Positions 1 to 7,428 of a stretch of DNA of 43,102 nt are shown in pieces. A model generated the notes under the pieces. It saw nothing but the letters and a program-made list of their open reading frames with translations, made no database searches and was not told the DNA's origin. A program made the translations under genes and the position numbers. The stretch comes from an uncultured bacterium (lineage in GTDB: Bacteria; Bacillota; Clostridia; Oscillospirales; Oscillospiraceae): positions 1 through 43,102 of the forward strand of contig CAMCCC010000019.1 in the NCBI GenBank assembly GCA_945873205.1, written 5' to 3'. Positions within the stretch are counted from its first letter, which is position 1, and each line of letters starts with the position of its first letter.

Positions 1-56
1 TGCGCACTGGGCACCTTCCCCTCCAGGGGAAGGCTTGAGATAGCGTTCTCCTTCCC
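1..56 (-). repeat. Truncated copy of a dispersed double-hairpin repeat
   Basis: The reverse complement of this stretch matches 33531-33586 with a single visible mismatch. It contains the CCTTCCCC/GGGGAAGG hairpin (14-33) and half of the CACTGGGC hairpin, which the window edge cuts. No ORF is associated with it. It lies in opposite orientation to the copy at 33.5 kb, so the two copies form a distant inverted pair. Confidence 0.85.
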
Positions 57-80
57 AGTGGTATGTTTTTTGACCGTCTC

Positions 81-125
81 ACAGCCCCGCTTCCGCCAAG
101 CCGGCGGAGCGGGGGCTGTTTTTGT
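81..125 (+). terminator. Rho-independent terminator of a gene upstream of the window
   Basis: A GC-rich stem (ACAGCCCCGC...CCGCC pairing with GGCGG...GCGGGGGCTGT) is followed by a T-run at 119-123 and further T-rich sequence. No gene in the window ends just before it, so it probably serves a plus-strand gene outside the window. Confidence 0.75.
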
Positions 126-148
126 TTGTGAAAGTTTTGTGACGCTTC

Positions 149-177
149 TTGCGGCGAGGGAACGGCTGGTGTAATAT
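149..177 (+). promoter_or_regulatory. Probable sigma-A promoter of the beta-CASP RNase gene
   Basis: TTGCGG (149-154), a 17-base spacer and TAATAT (172-177), with a TG just before the -10 box. The predicted start of transcription is about 35 bases before the ATG at 220. The -35 match is weak (3/6). Confidence 0.5.
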
Positions 178-219
178 AGAAGCATAAAGAACCGAACAAC
201 ACAAACAGGAGGAAACGCC

Positions 220-1824
220 ATGAAGATCACATTTCTCGGAGCCGCCCATGAGGTCACCGGCAGCTGCACCTATATCCAGGTGGGGGACAAGAAGGGCATT
301 GTGGACTGCGGCATGGAACAGGGGAGGGACCTGTTTGAAAACGAGAGCCTGCCCGTCCCTGCCGGGGAGCTGGATTTCGCCCTGCTGACCCACGCCCATA
401 TCGACCATTCCGGCCATCTGCCCCTGCTGTATAAGCAGGGCTTCCGGGGCTCGGTCTACGCCACCGCCGCCACCTGCTCCCTGTGCGACATCATGCTGCG
501 TGACAGCGCCAACATCCAGATGTCCGAGGCGGAGTGGAAAAGCCGCAAGTCCCTGCGAAACGGCGGGCCGGAGGTAGAGCCCCTGTACGACCTGGAGGAC
601 GTGGCCGGGCTGATGAGCCATATGATCCCCTGTCCCTACGGCAAGGTGGTCCAGGTGAACGACTGCGTCACCGTCCGCTTCACCGATGTGGGCCACCTGC
701 TGGGCTCCGCCGCCATCGAGGTCTGGCTGACGGAAAACGGCCAGACCCGGAAGATCTGCTTCAGCGGTGACCTGGGCAATCTGAATCAGCCCATTCTCCG
801 GGACCCCCAGCCGGTGAAGGACGCCCAGTATCTGGTGATCGAATCCACCTATGGCGACCGGAACCACAGTAAAGAGCGGGTGGACTACGTCTCCGCCCTG
901 GCCAGCCGCATCCAGGCCACCCTGGACAAGGGCGGCAACCTGGTGATCCCCTCCTTTGCCGTGGGCCGCACCCAGGAGATGCTGTACTTCATCCGGGAGA
1001 TCAAGGAGCGGGGCCTGGTCACCGGCCACGGGGATTTCCCGGTCTATGTGGACAGCCCCCTGGCCGTGGAGGCCACCACCGTCTTTCTCCAGTGCGACAC
1101 CCAGTTCGTGGATGAGAATATGCAGAAGCTGATCCGCTCCGGCATTAACCCCATCGTGTTCCCCGGTCTGGAGGTATCTGTCAGCCAGGAGGAGTCCAAG
1201 GCCATCAACGAGGACAAGACCCCCAAGGTCATCCTCTCCGCCAGCGGCATGTGCGATGCCGGCCGTATCCGCCACCACCTGAAGCACAACCTGTGGCGCA
1301 GCGAGTGCTGCGTCCTGTTCGTGGGCTATCAGTCCGAGGGCACCCTGGGCCGCAGTCTGGTGGACGGGGCGAAAAAAGTGAAGCTGTTTAACGAGGAGAT
1401 CCAGGTCAACGCCGCCATCGATGTGCTGCCCGGCGTCAGCGGCCACGCGGATAAGGACGGGCTGATCGCCTGGCTCCAGGCCTTTGCGCAGAAGCCGGAG
1501 CTGGTCTTTGTCAACCACGGCGACCCGGAGGCTGCCGATGCTTTCGTCGCCTGCCTCAATGACCAGCTGGGCTACCGGGCTGCCGCCCCCTACAGCGGCT
1601 CCCGCTTTGATTTGCTTTCCGGACAGTGGGAGCGGATCGCCGAGCCGAAACCCATCAAAAAGGCCGGACCCAAGGCCCGCACCGTCAGCAAGGCCTTTGA
1701 ACGGCTGCTGGCGGCGGCGGAGCGGCTGCTCAATATCAGCAAGACCCTGGAGGGCCGGCCCAACCGGGTGCTGGAGGGCTTTGCCAGGGATATCGACAGG
1801 CTGTCGGATAAGATGGAAAAATGA
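220..1824 (+). CDS. MBL-fold/beta-CASP ribonuclease (YSH1/CPSF-like)
   Basis: A 534-residue cytoplasmic protein of the metallo-beta-lactamase, beta-CASP and RMMBL architecture, a family of zinc-dependent RNA-cleaving enzymes related to eukaryotic CPSF73 and COG1236. The metal motif HAHIDH is at residues 58-63. SGDLGN follows in the MBL domain. The beta-CASP part contains VIPSFAVGRTQ, DSPLAVEAT and SASGMCDAGRIRHHL, and the RMMBL end has GHADKDGL and FVNHGD. About 60 residues after the last motif form a basic, probably helical extension. AGGAGG sits 7 bases before the ATG. It is probably monocistronic, since a small hairpin with a T-run follows the stop. The exact RNA substrate cannot be told from sequence. 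Family assignment is secure. Confidence 0.93.
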   Translation: MKITFLGAAHEVTGSCTYIQVGDKKGIVDCGMEQGRDLFENESLPVPAGELDFALLTHAHIDHSGHLPLLYKQGFRGSVYATAATCSLCDIMLRDSANIQMSEAEWKSRKSLRNGGPEVEPLYDLEDVAGLMSHMIPCPYGKVVQVNDCVTVRFTDVGHLLGSAAIEVWLTENGQTRKICFSGDLGNLNQPILRDPQPVKDAQYLVIESTYGDRNHSKERVDYVSALASRIQATLDKGGNLVIPSFAVGRTQEMLYFIREIKERGLVTGHGDFPVYVDSPLAVEATTVFLQCDTQFVDENMQKLIRSGINPIVFPGLEVSVSQEESKAINEDKTPKVILSASGMCDAGRIRHHLKHNLWRSECCVLFVGYQSEGTLGRSLVDGAKKVKLFNEEIQVNAAIDVLPGVSGHADKDGLIAWLQAFAQKPELVFVNHGDPEAADAFVACLNDQLGYRAAAPYSGSRFDLLSGQWERIAEPKPIKKAGPKARTVSKAFERLLAAAERLLNISKTLEGRPNRVLEGFARDIDRLSDKMEK

Positions 1825-1842
1825 GGCACGGCCTCGGTTTTT
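1823..1842 (+). terminator. Small terminator-like hairpin after the RNase gene
   Basis: GAGGC-ACG-GCCTC (1823-1835) followed by GG and TTTTT. The stem is only 5 bp and overlaps the stop codon, so termination may be partial. Confidence 0.45.
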
Positions 1843-1844
1843 CG

Positions 1845-1873
1845 TTGACATAACTTTGAAGCTGTGTTACCAT
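1845..1873 (+). promoter_or_regulatory. Sigma-A promoter of the pseudokinase-lectin unit
   Basis: A perfect TTGACA (1845-1850), a 17-base spacer and TACCAT (1868-1873, 4/6). It lies between the small terminator and the ATG at 1911, so it would start the unit 1911-6344. Confidence 0.7.
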
Positions 1874-1910
1874 AACAACAAAAGCTTGTAGTGTAACAGG
1901 AGGCATTCCC

Positions 1911-3470
1911 ATGGCAAAAACCATGTTTGATCCGGTCCATGTGCTTGGCAAGCGCATCGTCGGCATGTCCCAGCAGGGCGTGTGTGAGTTCGCGTCCAAG
2001 CTGTGCGGCTGCATCGAGGCCCAGGTGGGCAGCCAGAGCTACCGGGGCGGCATTTTCCCGGAAAATATCAGCGTGGATGAGGAAGGCAATGTCGGCATCG
2101 GCCCCGCCGCCGACAGCGACTGGCAGGGACAGGAGCTGGATTTCCTGGCGCCGGAGCTGTATTGGCGGGGCCAGCCCTCCGCCGCGTCGGACGTGTATTC
2201 CGTGGGTATGCTGATGTACTATGCCCTCTCCGGCGGCAAGCTGCCTTATGAGGGGGAGTGTCAGGATGCGCAGCTGCGCCGCATGGGCGGGGAGGATCTG
2301 CCGGCCCCCAAGGGCACCGGTCGCCGCCTGAAGGAGATCATGGAAAAGGCCCTCCGCTTCCAGAGCGCCCAGCGCTTCCAAAGTCTGGGGGAGATGCAGG
2401 CCGCTTTGGACAGCTGCATCAAAAATCTCTACCTCAACGGCGAGCCTTCTGCCGAGGCCATTTTCAAGAAAAATGACGACGATCTCAGCGAGATCGAGCG
2501 GATGATGGTGGGCATCATTGAAAAGGGGGACGAGGCCCCGGAGGAAAGCGGCGGCGACGGCGAGGACGTGAAGGTCTACGCCCCTTCCACCCCCATTGCC
2601 GACGCCAAGGCCGCTGCCCGGGCCCAGGCCCAGGACCCGGCCCAGATCATTGCCCAAAAGCTGAAGGAGCAGGGCAGTCCTGCCGTGCCCAAGCTGCGGG
2701 AGGAGAAAAACCCGGAGCTGGCGCCCATCAGTCCCCTGCGCCATGAGGTCAAGACCCCGCCGGTGCAGTATACAAGGAATGTGGAGCGGGAGAAGAAAAT
2801 CGCCGAGGATGTGAAAAAGCGCCGCCGCCGTCCGTTGGCGGTGATCCTGGTGCTGTGCGCGCTGCTGATCGTGGTGGCCATCGTCTTTAATGCCATGCTG
2901 AAGGATATCCAGCAGATCCGGGGCAAGGCTACCCCAACCCCGGCGCCGACGGATATCTACCTCAGCACCATGGCCCCGGAGCCCACCACCGATCCCAACG
3001 ACCCCTACGGCCTCTTCATCGAGAAGCCGGAGAAGCCGGAGGCCTCTGCTGCCCCGGAGGAGAGCCCCGCACCCCGGGAGCACGGCTATGAGCTGGTGGT
3101 GGCGGACGTGAGCTGGACCGAGGCGGCCCAGCGCTGCCAGGAGATGGGCGGCCGGCTGGTCACCATCAACGACGAGGAAGAGTTCAACACCGTCATTGCC
3201 CTGGCGGAGGAGCAGGGGGTGCCCCGGCTCTGGATCGGCTGCCACCGGGTGAACGGTCAGCTGGTGTGGGAAGACGGTACCACTGGCTATGAAGTCTGGG
3301 CCAAGGGCGAGCCCACCTATGTGGACATCAACGACCAGGTGGCCGAGGACTACGTTATGCTGTGGGACAATAACGGCTGGGGCTATAACGACAACCGCAA
3401 CGACCCCATTGCCGACTACCCCCAGTGGTACTCCGGCACCGTGGGCTTCGTGTGCGAATACGGCGAGTAA
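1911..3470 (+). CDS. Pseudokinase C-lobe / TM / C-type lectin-like fusion protein
   Basis: A 519-residue single-pass membrane protein. Residues ~25-170 resemble only the C-terminal lobe of Ser/Thr kinases: PEN with a following acidic turn (50-60), APE (80-82), the D-x-Y-S-x-G motif (94-99), and a closing helix with the conserved Arg (155). No glycine-rich loop or VAIK lysine precedes it. The HRD position reads RGG and the DFG position reads PAA, so it should be catalytically dead. An acidic then basic linker follows. KKRRRR (302-307) precedes a TM at ~309-329, placing the kinase-like part inside. A Pro/Thr-rich stalk (340-390) leads to an extracellular C-type lectin-like domain (391-519) with SWTEAAQRC, LWIG and a final GFVCEYGE. 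The ATG follows AGGAGG. It is the first gene of a unit with the next three. Ligand and partner are unknown. Confidence 0.8.
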   Translation: MAKTMFDPVHVLGKRIVGMSQQGVCEFASKLCGCIEAQVGSQSYRGGIFPENISVDEEGNVGIGPAADSDWQGQELDFLAPELYWRGQPSAASDVYSVGMLMYYALSGGKLPYEGECQDAQLRRMGGEDLPAPKGTGRRLKEIMEKALRFQSAQRFQSLGEMQAALDSCIKNLYLNGEPSAEAIFKKNDDDLSEIERMMVGIIEKGDEAPEESGGDGEDVKVYAPSTPIADAKAAARAQAQDPAQIIAQKLKEQGSPAVPKLREEKNPELAPISPLRHEVKTPPVQYTRNVEREKKIAEDVKKRRRRPLAVILVLCALLIVVAIVFNAMLKDIQQIRGKATPTPAPTDIYLSTMAPEPTTDPNDPYGLFIEKPEKPEASAAPEESPAPREHGYELVVADVSWTEAAQRCQEMGGRLVTINDEEEFNTVIALAEEQGVPRLWIGCHRVNGQLVWEDGTTGYEVWAKGEPTYVDINDQVAEDYVMLWDNNGWGYNDNRNDPIADYPQWYSGTVGFVCEYGE

Positions 3471-3479
3471 CAGGAATCC

Positions 3480-3503
3480 GGGCCGCTCAGTACAGAGCGG
3501 CCC
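3480..3503 (+). other. Intergenic hairpin inside the unit
   Basis: A perfect 9-bp stem, GGGCCGCTC and GAGCGGCCC, around AGTACA, with no T-run after it. It is more likely an mRNA-stability or processing hairpin than a terminator, since the GTG of the next gene follows at 3531. Confidence 0.6.
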
Positions 3504-3530
3504 GGCGGAGAGTATAAACGGAGAACGACA

Positions 3531-4010
3531 GTGAACATCAGAGCTTTTGTACCGGCGGATATCGACGCCGCCAACCAGGTGTGGAATGAAGTGGTGGAAG
3601 CCGGCGTGGCTTTCCCCCAGCTGGAGAAGCTGGACCGGGAGAGCGGCCTGGCCTTTTTCCAGTCCCAGAGCTTTACCGGCGTCTGCGAGGAGGACGGGGA
3701 AATCCTGGGCCTTTACATCCTGCACCCCAACAACGTGGGCCGCTGCGGCCATATTTGCAACGCCAGCTATGCCGTTGCCTCCCGGGCAAGGGGGCGGGGC
3801 CTGGGGGAGGCCCTGGTGCGCCACTGTCTGGACAAGGCCAAAGAGCTGGGCTTCGGGATCTTGCAGTTCAACGCTGTGGTCAGCAGCAATACCCCGGCCC
3901 TGAACCTGTACCGCAAGCTGGGCTTCACCCAACTGGGTACCATTCCCGGCGGCTTCCTCATGAAGGACGGAAGTTATCAGGATATTATCCCCCACTACAA
4001 GAAACTCTGA
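3531..4010 (+). CDS. GNAT family N-acetyltransferase
   Basis: A 159-residue acetyl-CoA-dependent acetyltransferase. The acetyl-CoA pyrophosphate loop is visible as RARGRGLG at 85-92, followed by the helix EALVRHCLDKAKELGF, and the closing motif N-x-x-A-L-N-L-Y-R-K-L-G-F is at ~120-132. The N-terminus MNIRAFVPADIDAANQVWNE is typical of the family. The start is GTG with GGAG 7 bases upstream. It lies 60 bases after the pseudokinase-lectin gene and 30 bases before the serine hydrolase gene, so co-transcription is likely. The substrate (small molecule, protein or antibiotic) cannot be inferred. Confidence 0.88.
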   Translation: MNIRAFVPADIDAANQVWNEVVEAGVAFPQLEKLDRESGLAFFQSQSFTGVCEEDGEILGLYILHPNNVGRCGHICNASYAVASRARGRGLGEALVRHCLDKAKELGFGILQFNAVVSSNTPALNLYRKLGFTQLGTIPGGFLMKDGSYQDIIPHYKKL

Positions 4011-4040
4011 TAAAAAACGAAAGGAAAAGGATGGTGCGAT

Positions 4041-5519
4041 ATGCGCAAAACCTATCGGCTCCTGGCGTGCCTGCTGCTGTGCGCTCTGCTGCTGCCCGGC
4101 AGTCTGGCCTGGGCCACCGGGGACAGTGCCGATCCCGGCAGCGACGCGGGATCATCCCTGGCCAGCCCCACAGACCCCAACAGCATCCTTGACGGCACCG
4201 TCCTCACCTCCAAAATTCAGAAGGTTCTGGATGAGCAGAGCATTGACCCCAAGCAGATCAGCGTGGGCTATTACTACTCCGCCACCGGGGACAGCTGGTA
4301 CTTTAACGGCGATAAATGGTTCTATCCTGCCAGCATGTACAAGGTGCCCCTGGTGATGCTGCTGGCGGAGAAGGTACATAATGGGGAGCTGAGCCAGGAC
4401 AGCCAGGTCTATGACGGCGTCGTGGCCGACATTGAGGAGCACATCCTCACCTATTCCAACAACGACTGGGCCCATGCCATCCGCAAGTATCTGGGCGGCG
4501 ACGACAAATGGCGGGAGGACGCCAAAAAATACGCCCAGCTGAAGGAAGAAGATTACGACCCGGACTACCTGGAGTATTGCTATTTCAGCAACCGCTACAT
4601 GACCCAGGTCATGACCACCCTGTACACCCAGAGAGAGCGCTTCCCCAACGTGGTGGAGTGCCTGCTGAATGCCCAGCCGGAGGGCTATTATCGGCAGACC
4701 CTGGGAGAGCAGTATGAGATCGCCCAGAAATACGGCAGCTTTGAGGACAGCCGGGGCGTGAAGTTCAACCACTGCACCGCCATTATCTACACCCCCAACC
4801 CCATTGTGGTCACGGTGATGACCAGCAATGTGAGCCGGTATGAGACGGTCATTGCCCAGATCGGTAAGATCCTGGCAGACTACAGCCTCCAGCTGGACCC
4901 CCAGGTGGAGGATCACAAGCAGGCCCTGGAGCAGGCGGCTCTGGAGGAAGAGCAGCGCCGGCAGGAGGAAGAAGCGGAGGCCCAGCGCCAGCGGGAGGAA
5001 CAGCAGCGCCTGGCTCAGGAGGCCGAAGCCCAGCGTCAGGCCCAGGCAAAGAAGGATGCTGCCGCCCAGAAACGGAAAGAGATCGCAAGCTACGCCGTGA
5101 AGATCGCCGCGGCCCTGGCGGTCCTGGCGGTACTGGTGCTGCTGGTACTGTTCCAGCTGCGGCGTCTCCGGGCCCAGCGGGAGGAAGACCGCCGGTACCA
5201 GGTTCAGCGCCGCCGCTATGATTCCGATGCCTACGACGACGCACCCTACGACGAGCCTTACGAGGAAGCCTATGAGGAGCGGCCCCCTGTCCGCAGGGTC
5301 CCCCGTTATGAGGAGCCGGAGGATGATGCGCCGGCCTGTGAGCGATATGAGGAGCCGGAGGATGCGCCGGCCTACGAACGGTATGAGGAGCCGGATGACG
5401 CGCCGGCCTATGAGCGGTATGAGGAGCCTTACAAGGCGCCGGAGCGCCGCAGCCAGCGCGCCCCTGATCGCCGGGGCGGGCAGTCCGGCCGTCGCGGGGG
5501 CTATACACCAAAACACTAA
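4041..5519 (+). CDS. Membrane-anchored class A beta-lactamase-fold serine hydrolase with Tyr/Glu-rich tail
   Basis: A 492-residue protein. A signal peptide or anchor (5-25) is followed by an extracellular penicillin-recognising fold. Its nucleophile motif S-M-Y-K is at 98-101, preceded by PA, a possible S-N-N is at 139-141, and K-Y-G at 230-232 could stand for the KTG motif. A highly charged Gln/Glu/Arg coiled coil spans ~295-347. A second TM (~350-372) leads to a cytoplasmic tail with 12-13-residue repeats of the form R-Y-E-E-P-x-D-A-P-A-Y-E (422-470) and a basic end. Family knowledge suggests binding or hydrolysis of beta-lactams or peptidoglycan peptides. The topology is that of an envelope sensor rather than a secreted lactamase, and the weak third motif leaves catalysis uncertain. 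Confidence 0.75.
   Translation: MRKTYRLLACLLLCALLLPGSLAWATGDSADPGSDAGSSLASPTDPNSILDGTVLTSKIQKVLDEQSIDPKQISVGYYYSATGDSWYFNGDKWFYPASMYKVPLVMLLAEKVHNGELSQDSQVYDGVVADIEEHILTYSNNDWAHAIRKYLGGDDKWREDAKKYAQLKEEDYDPDYLEYCYFSNRYMTQVMTTLYTQRERFPNVVECLLNAQPEGYYRQTLGEQYEIAQKYGSFEDSRGVKFNHCTAIIYTPNPIVVTVMTSNVSRYETVIAQIGKILADYSLQLDPQVEDHKQALEQAALEEEQRRQEEEAEAQRQREEQQRLAQEAEAQRQAQAKKDAAAQKRKEIASYAVKIAAALAVLAVLVLLVLFQLRRLRAQREEDRRYQVQRRRYDSDAYDDAPYDEPYEEAYEERPPVRRVPRYEEPEDDAPACERYEEPEDAPAYERYEEPDDAPAYERYEEPYKAPERRSQRAPDRRGGQSGRRGGYTPKH
5304..5450 (+). repeat. In-frame tandem repeat of 36-39 bp
   Basis: Four consecutive units begin with the codons for R-Y-E-E-P at 5304, 5343, 5379 and 5415. The first is 39 bp, with an extra Asp codon, and the next two are 36 bp. 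The fourth diverges. The repeats encode the cytoplasmic tail of the serine hydrolase-like protein and keep frame, so they are candidates for length variation between strains. Confidence 0.85.
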
Positions 5520-5540
5520 AGCGAAACACAAGAGGTTGGA

Positions 5541-6344
5541 ATGAAACGATTTGTATGCATACTGCTGGTGCTGTGCCTGGTTCTGGGGCTCAGCGCCTGC
5601 GGCGGATTCAAATACGGCGTCAATGAAGTCCAGGTGCTGATGGAGCAGGACTACTCCCTGGCTTTCCGCAACAACGACCCGGTCTACCTGTATGTGACCG
5701 CCGCCATCAGTGTTCTGGCTGCCCAGGGCAAGGTGGATGAGCTGAGCCTGAAATGGCTGGGCAGTGCCGACGCCATCAAGTTCGCCAAGCAGGCCGACGC
5801 TCTGGATGCCCTGCCTCCGGCGGAGAAGCGTGTGTTCACCGTAGGCATGGACATCAACTCCTTCCCCCTGGCCTACATCTCCAACGGTGAGTTCTGGGGT
5901 CTGGACGCGGAGCTGGCCCGGGCTGTGGCCGCCCTGCTGGGTTGGGAGCTGAAGTTCCAGGAGATCGAGAAGGAGAACGTGTATATTGAGCTGTCCTCCG
6001 GCAACATCGACTGCGCCTGGGGCGGCGTGGCTCTGGACCCGGCGGAGGTGGAGGCGGGGAAGTATACCCAGTACGGCCCCTATATCCACAACGACATCGT
6101 CATTGCCACCCGCAACGGCTCCGCCGTGTGGAACAAGCTGCGGCTCAATGGCCGGAAAATGGTCATGAGCTCCACCCCCGAATCCATGGAGGCCCTGAAC
6201 ACCGACGAGCGGCTCTCCAAGCGCCTGGGGCAGATCACCCGTCTGGCCGGCGGCACCACCCAGTGCTTTGAGTATCTCTACGCCGGCAAGTGCGACGTGG
6301 TGCTTACCGACAGCACTGCGGTGATGTATTTCAACTGCCATTAA
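5541..6344 (+). CDS. Lipoprotein with a circularly permuted SBP_bac_3-like domain
   Basis: A 267-residue lipoprotein with lipobox L-S-A-C (cleavage before C20). Residues ~97-265 follow the extracellular solute-binding protein family 3 pattern from its start: F-T-V-G-M-D near 99-104, G-x-D-x-E-L-A-R-A-V-A near 120-130, L-S-S-G-N-I-D near 151-157, and C-D-V-V-L-T-D at 251-257. The segment that normally ends the domain (Y-S-L-A-F-R-N-N-D-P, then a helix, then G-K-V-D-E-L-S-L-K-W-L-G) is found at the N-terminus instead, at 38-74. This order suggests circular permutation. Such domains usually bind amino acids or similar small ligands. No permease or ATPase gene is nearby, so a sensing role is as plausible as uptake. 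The start ATG is 21 bases after the previous gene. Confidence 0.75.
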   Translation: MKRFVCILLVLCLVLGLSACGGFKYGVNEVQVLMEQDYSLAFRNNDPVYLYVTAAISVLAAQGKVDELSLKWLGSADAIKFAKQADALDALPPAEKRVFTVGMDINSFPLAYISNGEFWGLDAELARAVAALLGWELKFQEIEKENVYIELSSGNIDCAWGGVALDPAEVEAGKYTQYGPYIHNDIVIATRNGSAVWNKLRLNGRKMVMSSTPESMEALNTDERLSKRLGQITRLAGGTTQCFEYLYAGKCDVVLTDSTAVMYFNCH

Positions 6345-6357
6345 AACAAAAATTTTC

Positions 6358-6401
6358 AACCAAAAAAGAAAGAGGCAAGGCTGCCTCTTTCTTTTTTGGT
6401 T
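6358..6401. terminator. Bidirectional terminator between convergent units
   Basis: A perfect 20-base inverted repeat (AACCAAAAAAGAAAGAGGCA and its complement) around a 4-base loop. The arms supply an A-run before and a T-run after the GC core, so it can end both the plus unit 1911-6344 and the minus unit 9348-6400. It overlaps the stop codon of the minus gene. Confidence 0.9.
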
Positions 6402-7425
6402 ACCACTTATTTTCTACTTTTTCCGCGAAGCCGGGGAAGTCCTTCACTTCAATGACCCGCCCGTCGTCCAGCACGGCCTTGCCGGTGAAGCGGCCAAAGA
6501 CCTGATGCTGGTCGGATTTAATGAGCTTCACGTCGGTGCAGGCCGCCCGGTCCAGCACCGGGACAAAGTCCATCTCGAAGCGGCCGTCGTCGGAACTGAA
6601 GGTCCAGGGGGACATGAAGTCCTTCTCCCCGCCGGGGATGTGGAACTGCACCTGGCTCAGCTTATGGGCCTTGCCGTTATAGAACAGCATATTCTCACTG
6701 GCAGCCTCCGTGTTGCCGAAGCCGTAGCCGATGTTCCAGCCGAAGGGCACACCGTCCACCTGATAGGAGGCGCTGCCCCAGTACCAGGTGTTGTGATAGG
6801 TCCAGACGCCCCGGCCCCAGTCCAGCACGGCGAAGCTTTCCGCCGGGTCAAAGACATAGTCCCGCCCGTCGTAGGTCACCTGGCCCCTGGCCCGCATACA
6901 GTTGATCTTCTGGTTGTAGTAGAAGTGCCCCGGCTTGTCAAAGGGGGTGCAGATCACCATGCTGTCCTCCGGCTCGTCAAACAGCTCCACTTTGGCGTAG
7001 AGGGAGCCGCCGGGGCCGAAGTTCTTCATCTGGGCGATGAGAATCCGCTTGCCGTCGCCCTTGTTGAGGTAGCGGATGGAGTGATTTTTCCCGGCGTGGA
7101 ACACATCCCCCACGGCGGAGGTCTCCGGCATATGCAGCTTGCCCAGGGGCATGAAGCTCATGGGGCTGTTGGTATGCTCCCAGCCCTCCTCAAAGTTCAG
7201 CAGGGAGATGGAATCCAGGCCCATGTAACCGTTGTCGTCCACGGTCAGGGCCAGGGCGAAGCGGCCGTTGTTGATCAGGTAATAGTCCCATTCCTTGATG
7301 CGCAGTCTGGAGGCCTTGATATCCGCCCGGCGGTAAACGGGCAGCAGCTTTCTGGCAAAGCCCGGCTCCGTCAGGTTCCCCTGGCTGTCCAGCAGGGGGA
7401 TGGCTTGGGTGATTTCATGCTGCAT
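6400..7425 (-). CDS. DUF2804 domain protein
   Basis: A 341-residue protein matching the DUF2804 family across its length. Landmarks are an N-terminal Q-G-N-L-T-E-P-G-F segment, W-D-Y-Y near residue 46, D-W-G-R-G-V-W near 203, F-G-W-N-I-G-Y-G-F-G in the second half, and W-T-F-S-S-D-D-G-R-F-E near the end. The Trp- and Gly-rich pattern suggests an all-beta fold. No signal peptide or TM is visible. No biochemical role is established that I can cite. The ATG follows AAGGAG by 8 bases, and the gene starts 3 bases after the helicase-loader stop, so it is probably the third gene of that operon, although no functional link is obvious. Confidence 0.85.
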   Translation of the reverse strand: MQHEITQAIPLLDSQGNLTEPGFARKLLPVYRRADIKASRLRIKEWDYYLINNGRFALALTVDDNGYMGLDSISLLNFEEGWEHTNSPMSFMPLGKLHMPETSAVGDVFHAGKNHSIRYLNKGDGKRILIAQMKNFGPGGSLYAKVELFDEPEDSMVICTPFDKPGHFYYNQKINCMRARGQVTYDGRDYVFDPAESFAVLDWGRGVWTYHNTWYWGSASYQVDGVPFGWNIGYGFGNTEAASENMLFYNGKAHKLSQVQFHIPGGEKDFMSPWTFSSDDGRFEMDFVPVLDRAACTDVKLIKSDQHQVFGRFTGKAVLDDGRVIEVKDFPGFAEKVENKW

Positions 7426-7428
7426 GGT

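Noticed and set aside
79-1851. A 590-residue open frame on the minus strand opposite the beta-CASP RNase gene
   Set aside because: It is a by-product of the high third-position GC of the real gene; the translation has no family motifs and is rich in Gly, Val, His and Leu. Several similar long antisense frames (1590-3995, 4152-6359, 6505-8409, 9463-11568, 13567-15411, 36706-39264) were dropped for the same reason.
5304-5450. Possible CRISPR-like or mobile repeat
   Set aside because: Units are directly adjacent, codon-phased and lie wholly inside a reading frame.
4041-5519. Calling the gene a resistance beta-lactamase
   Set aside because: S-x-x-K is present, but the S-x-N and K-x-G matches are weak, and the coiled coil, second TM and cytoplasmic tail do not fit a secreted lactamase.
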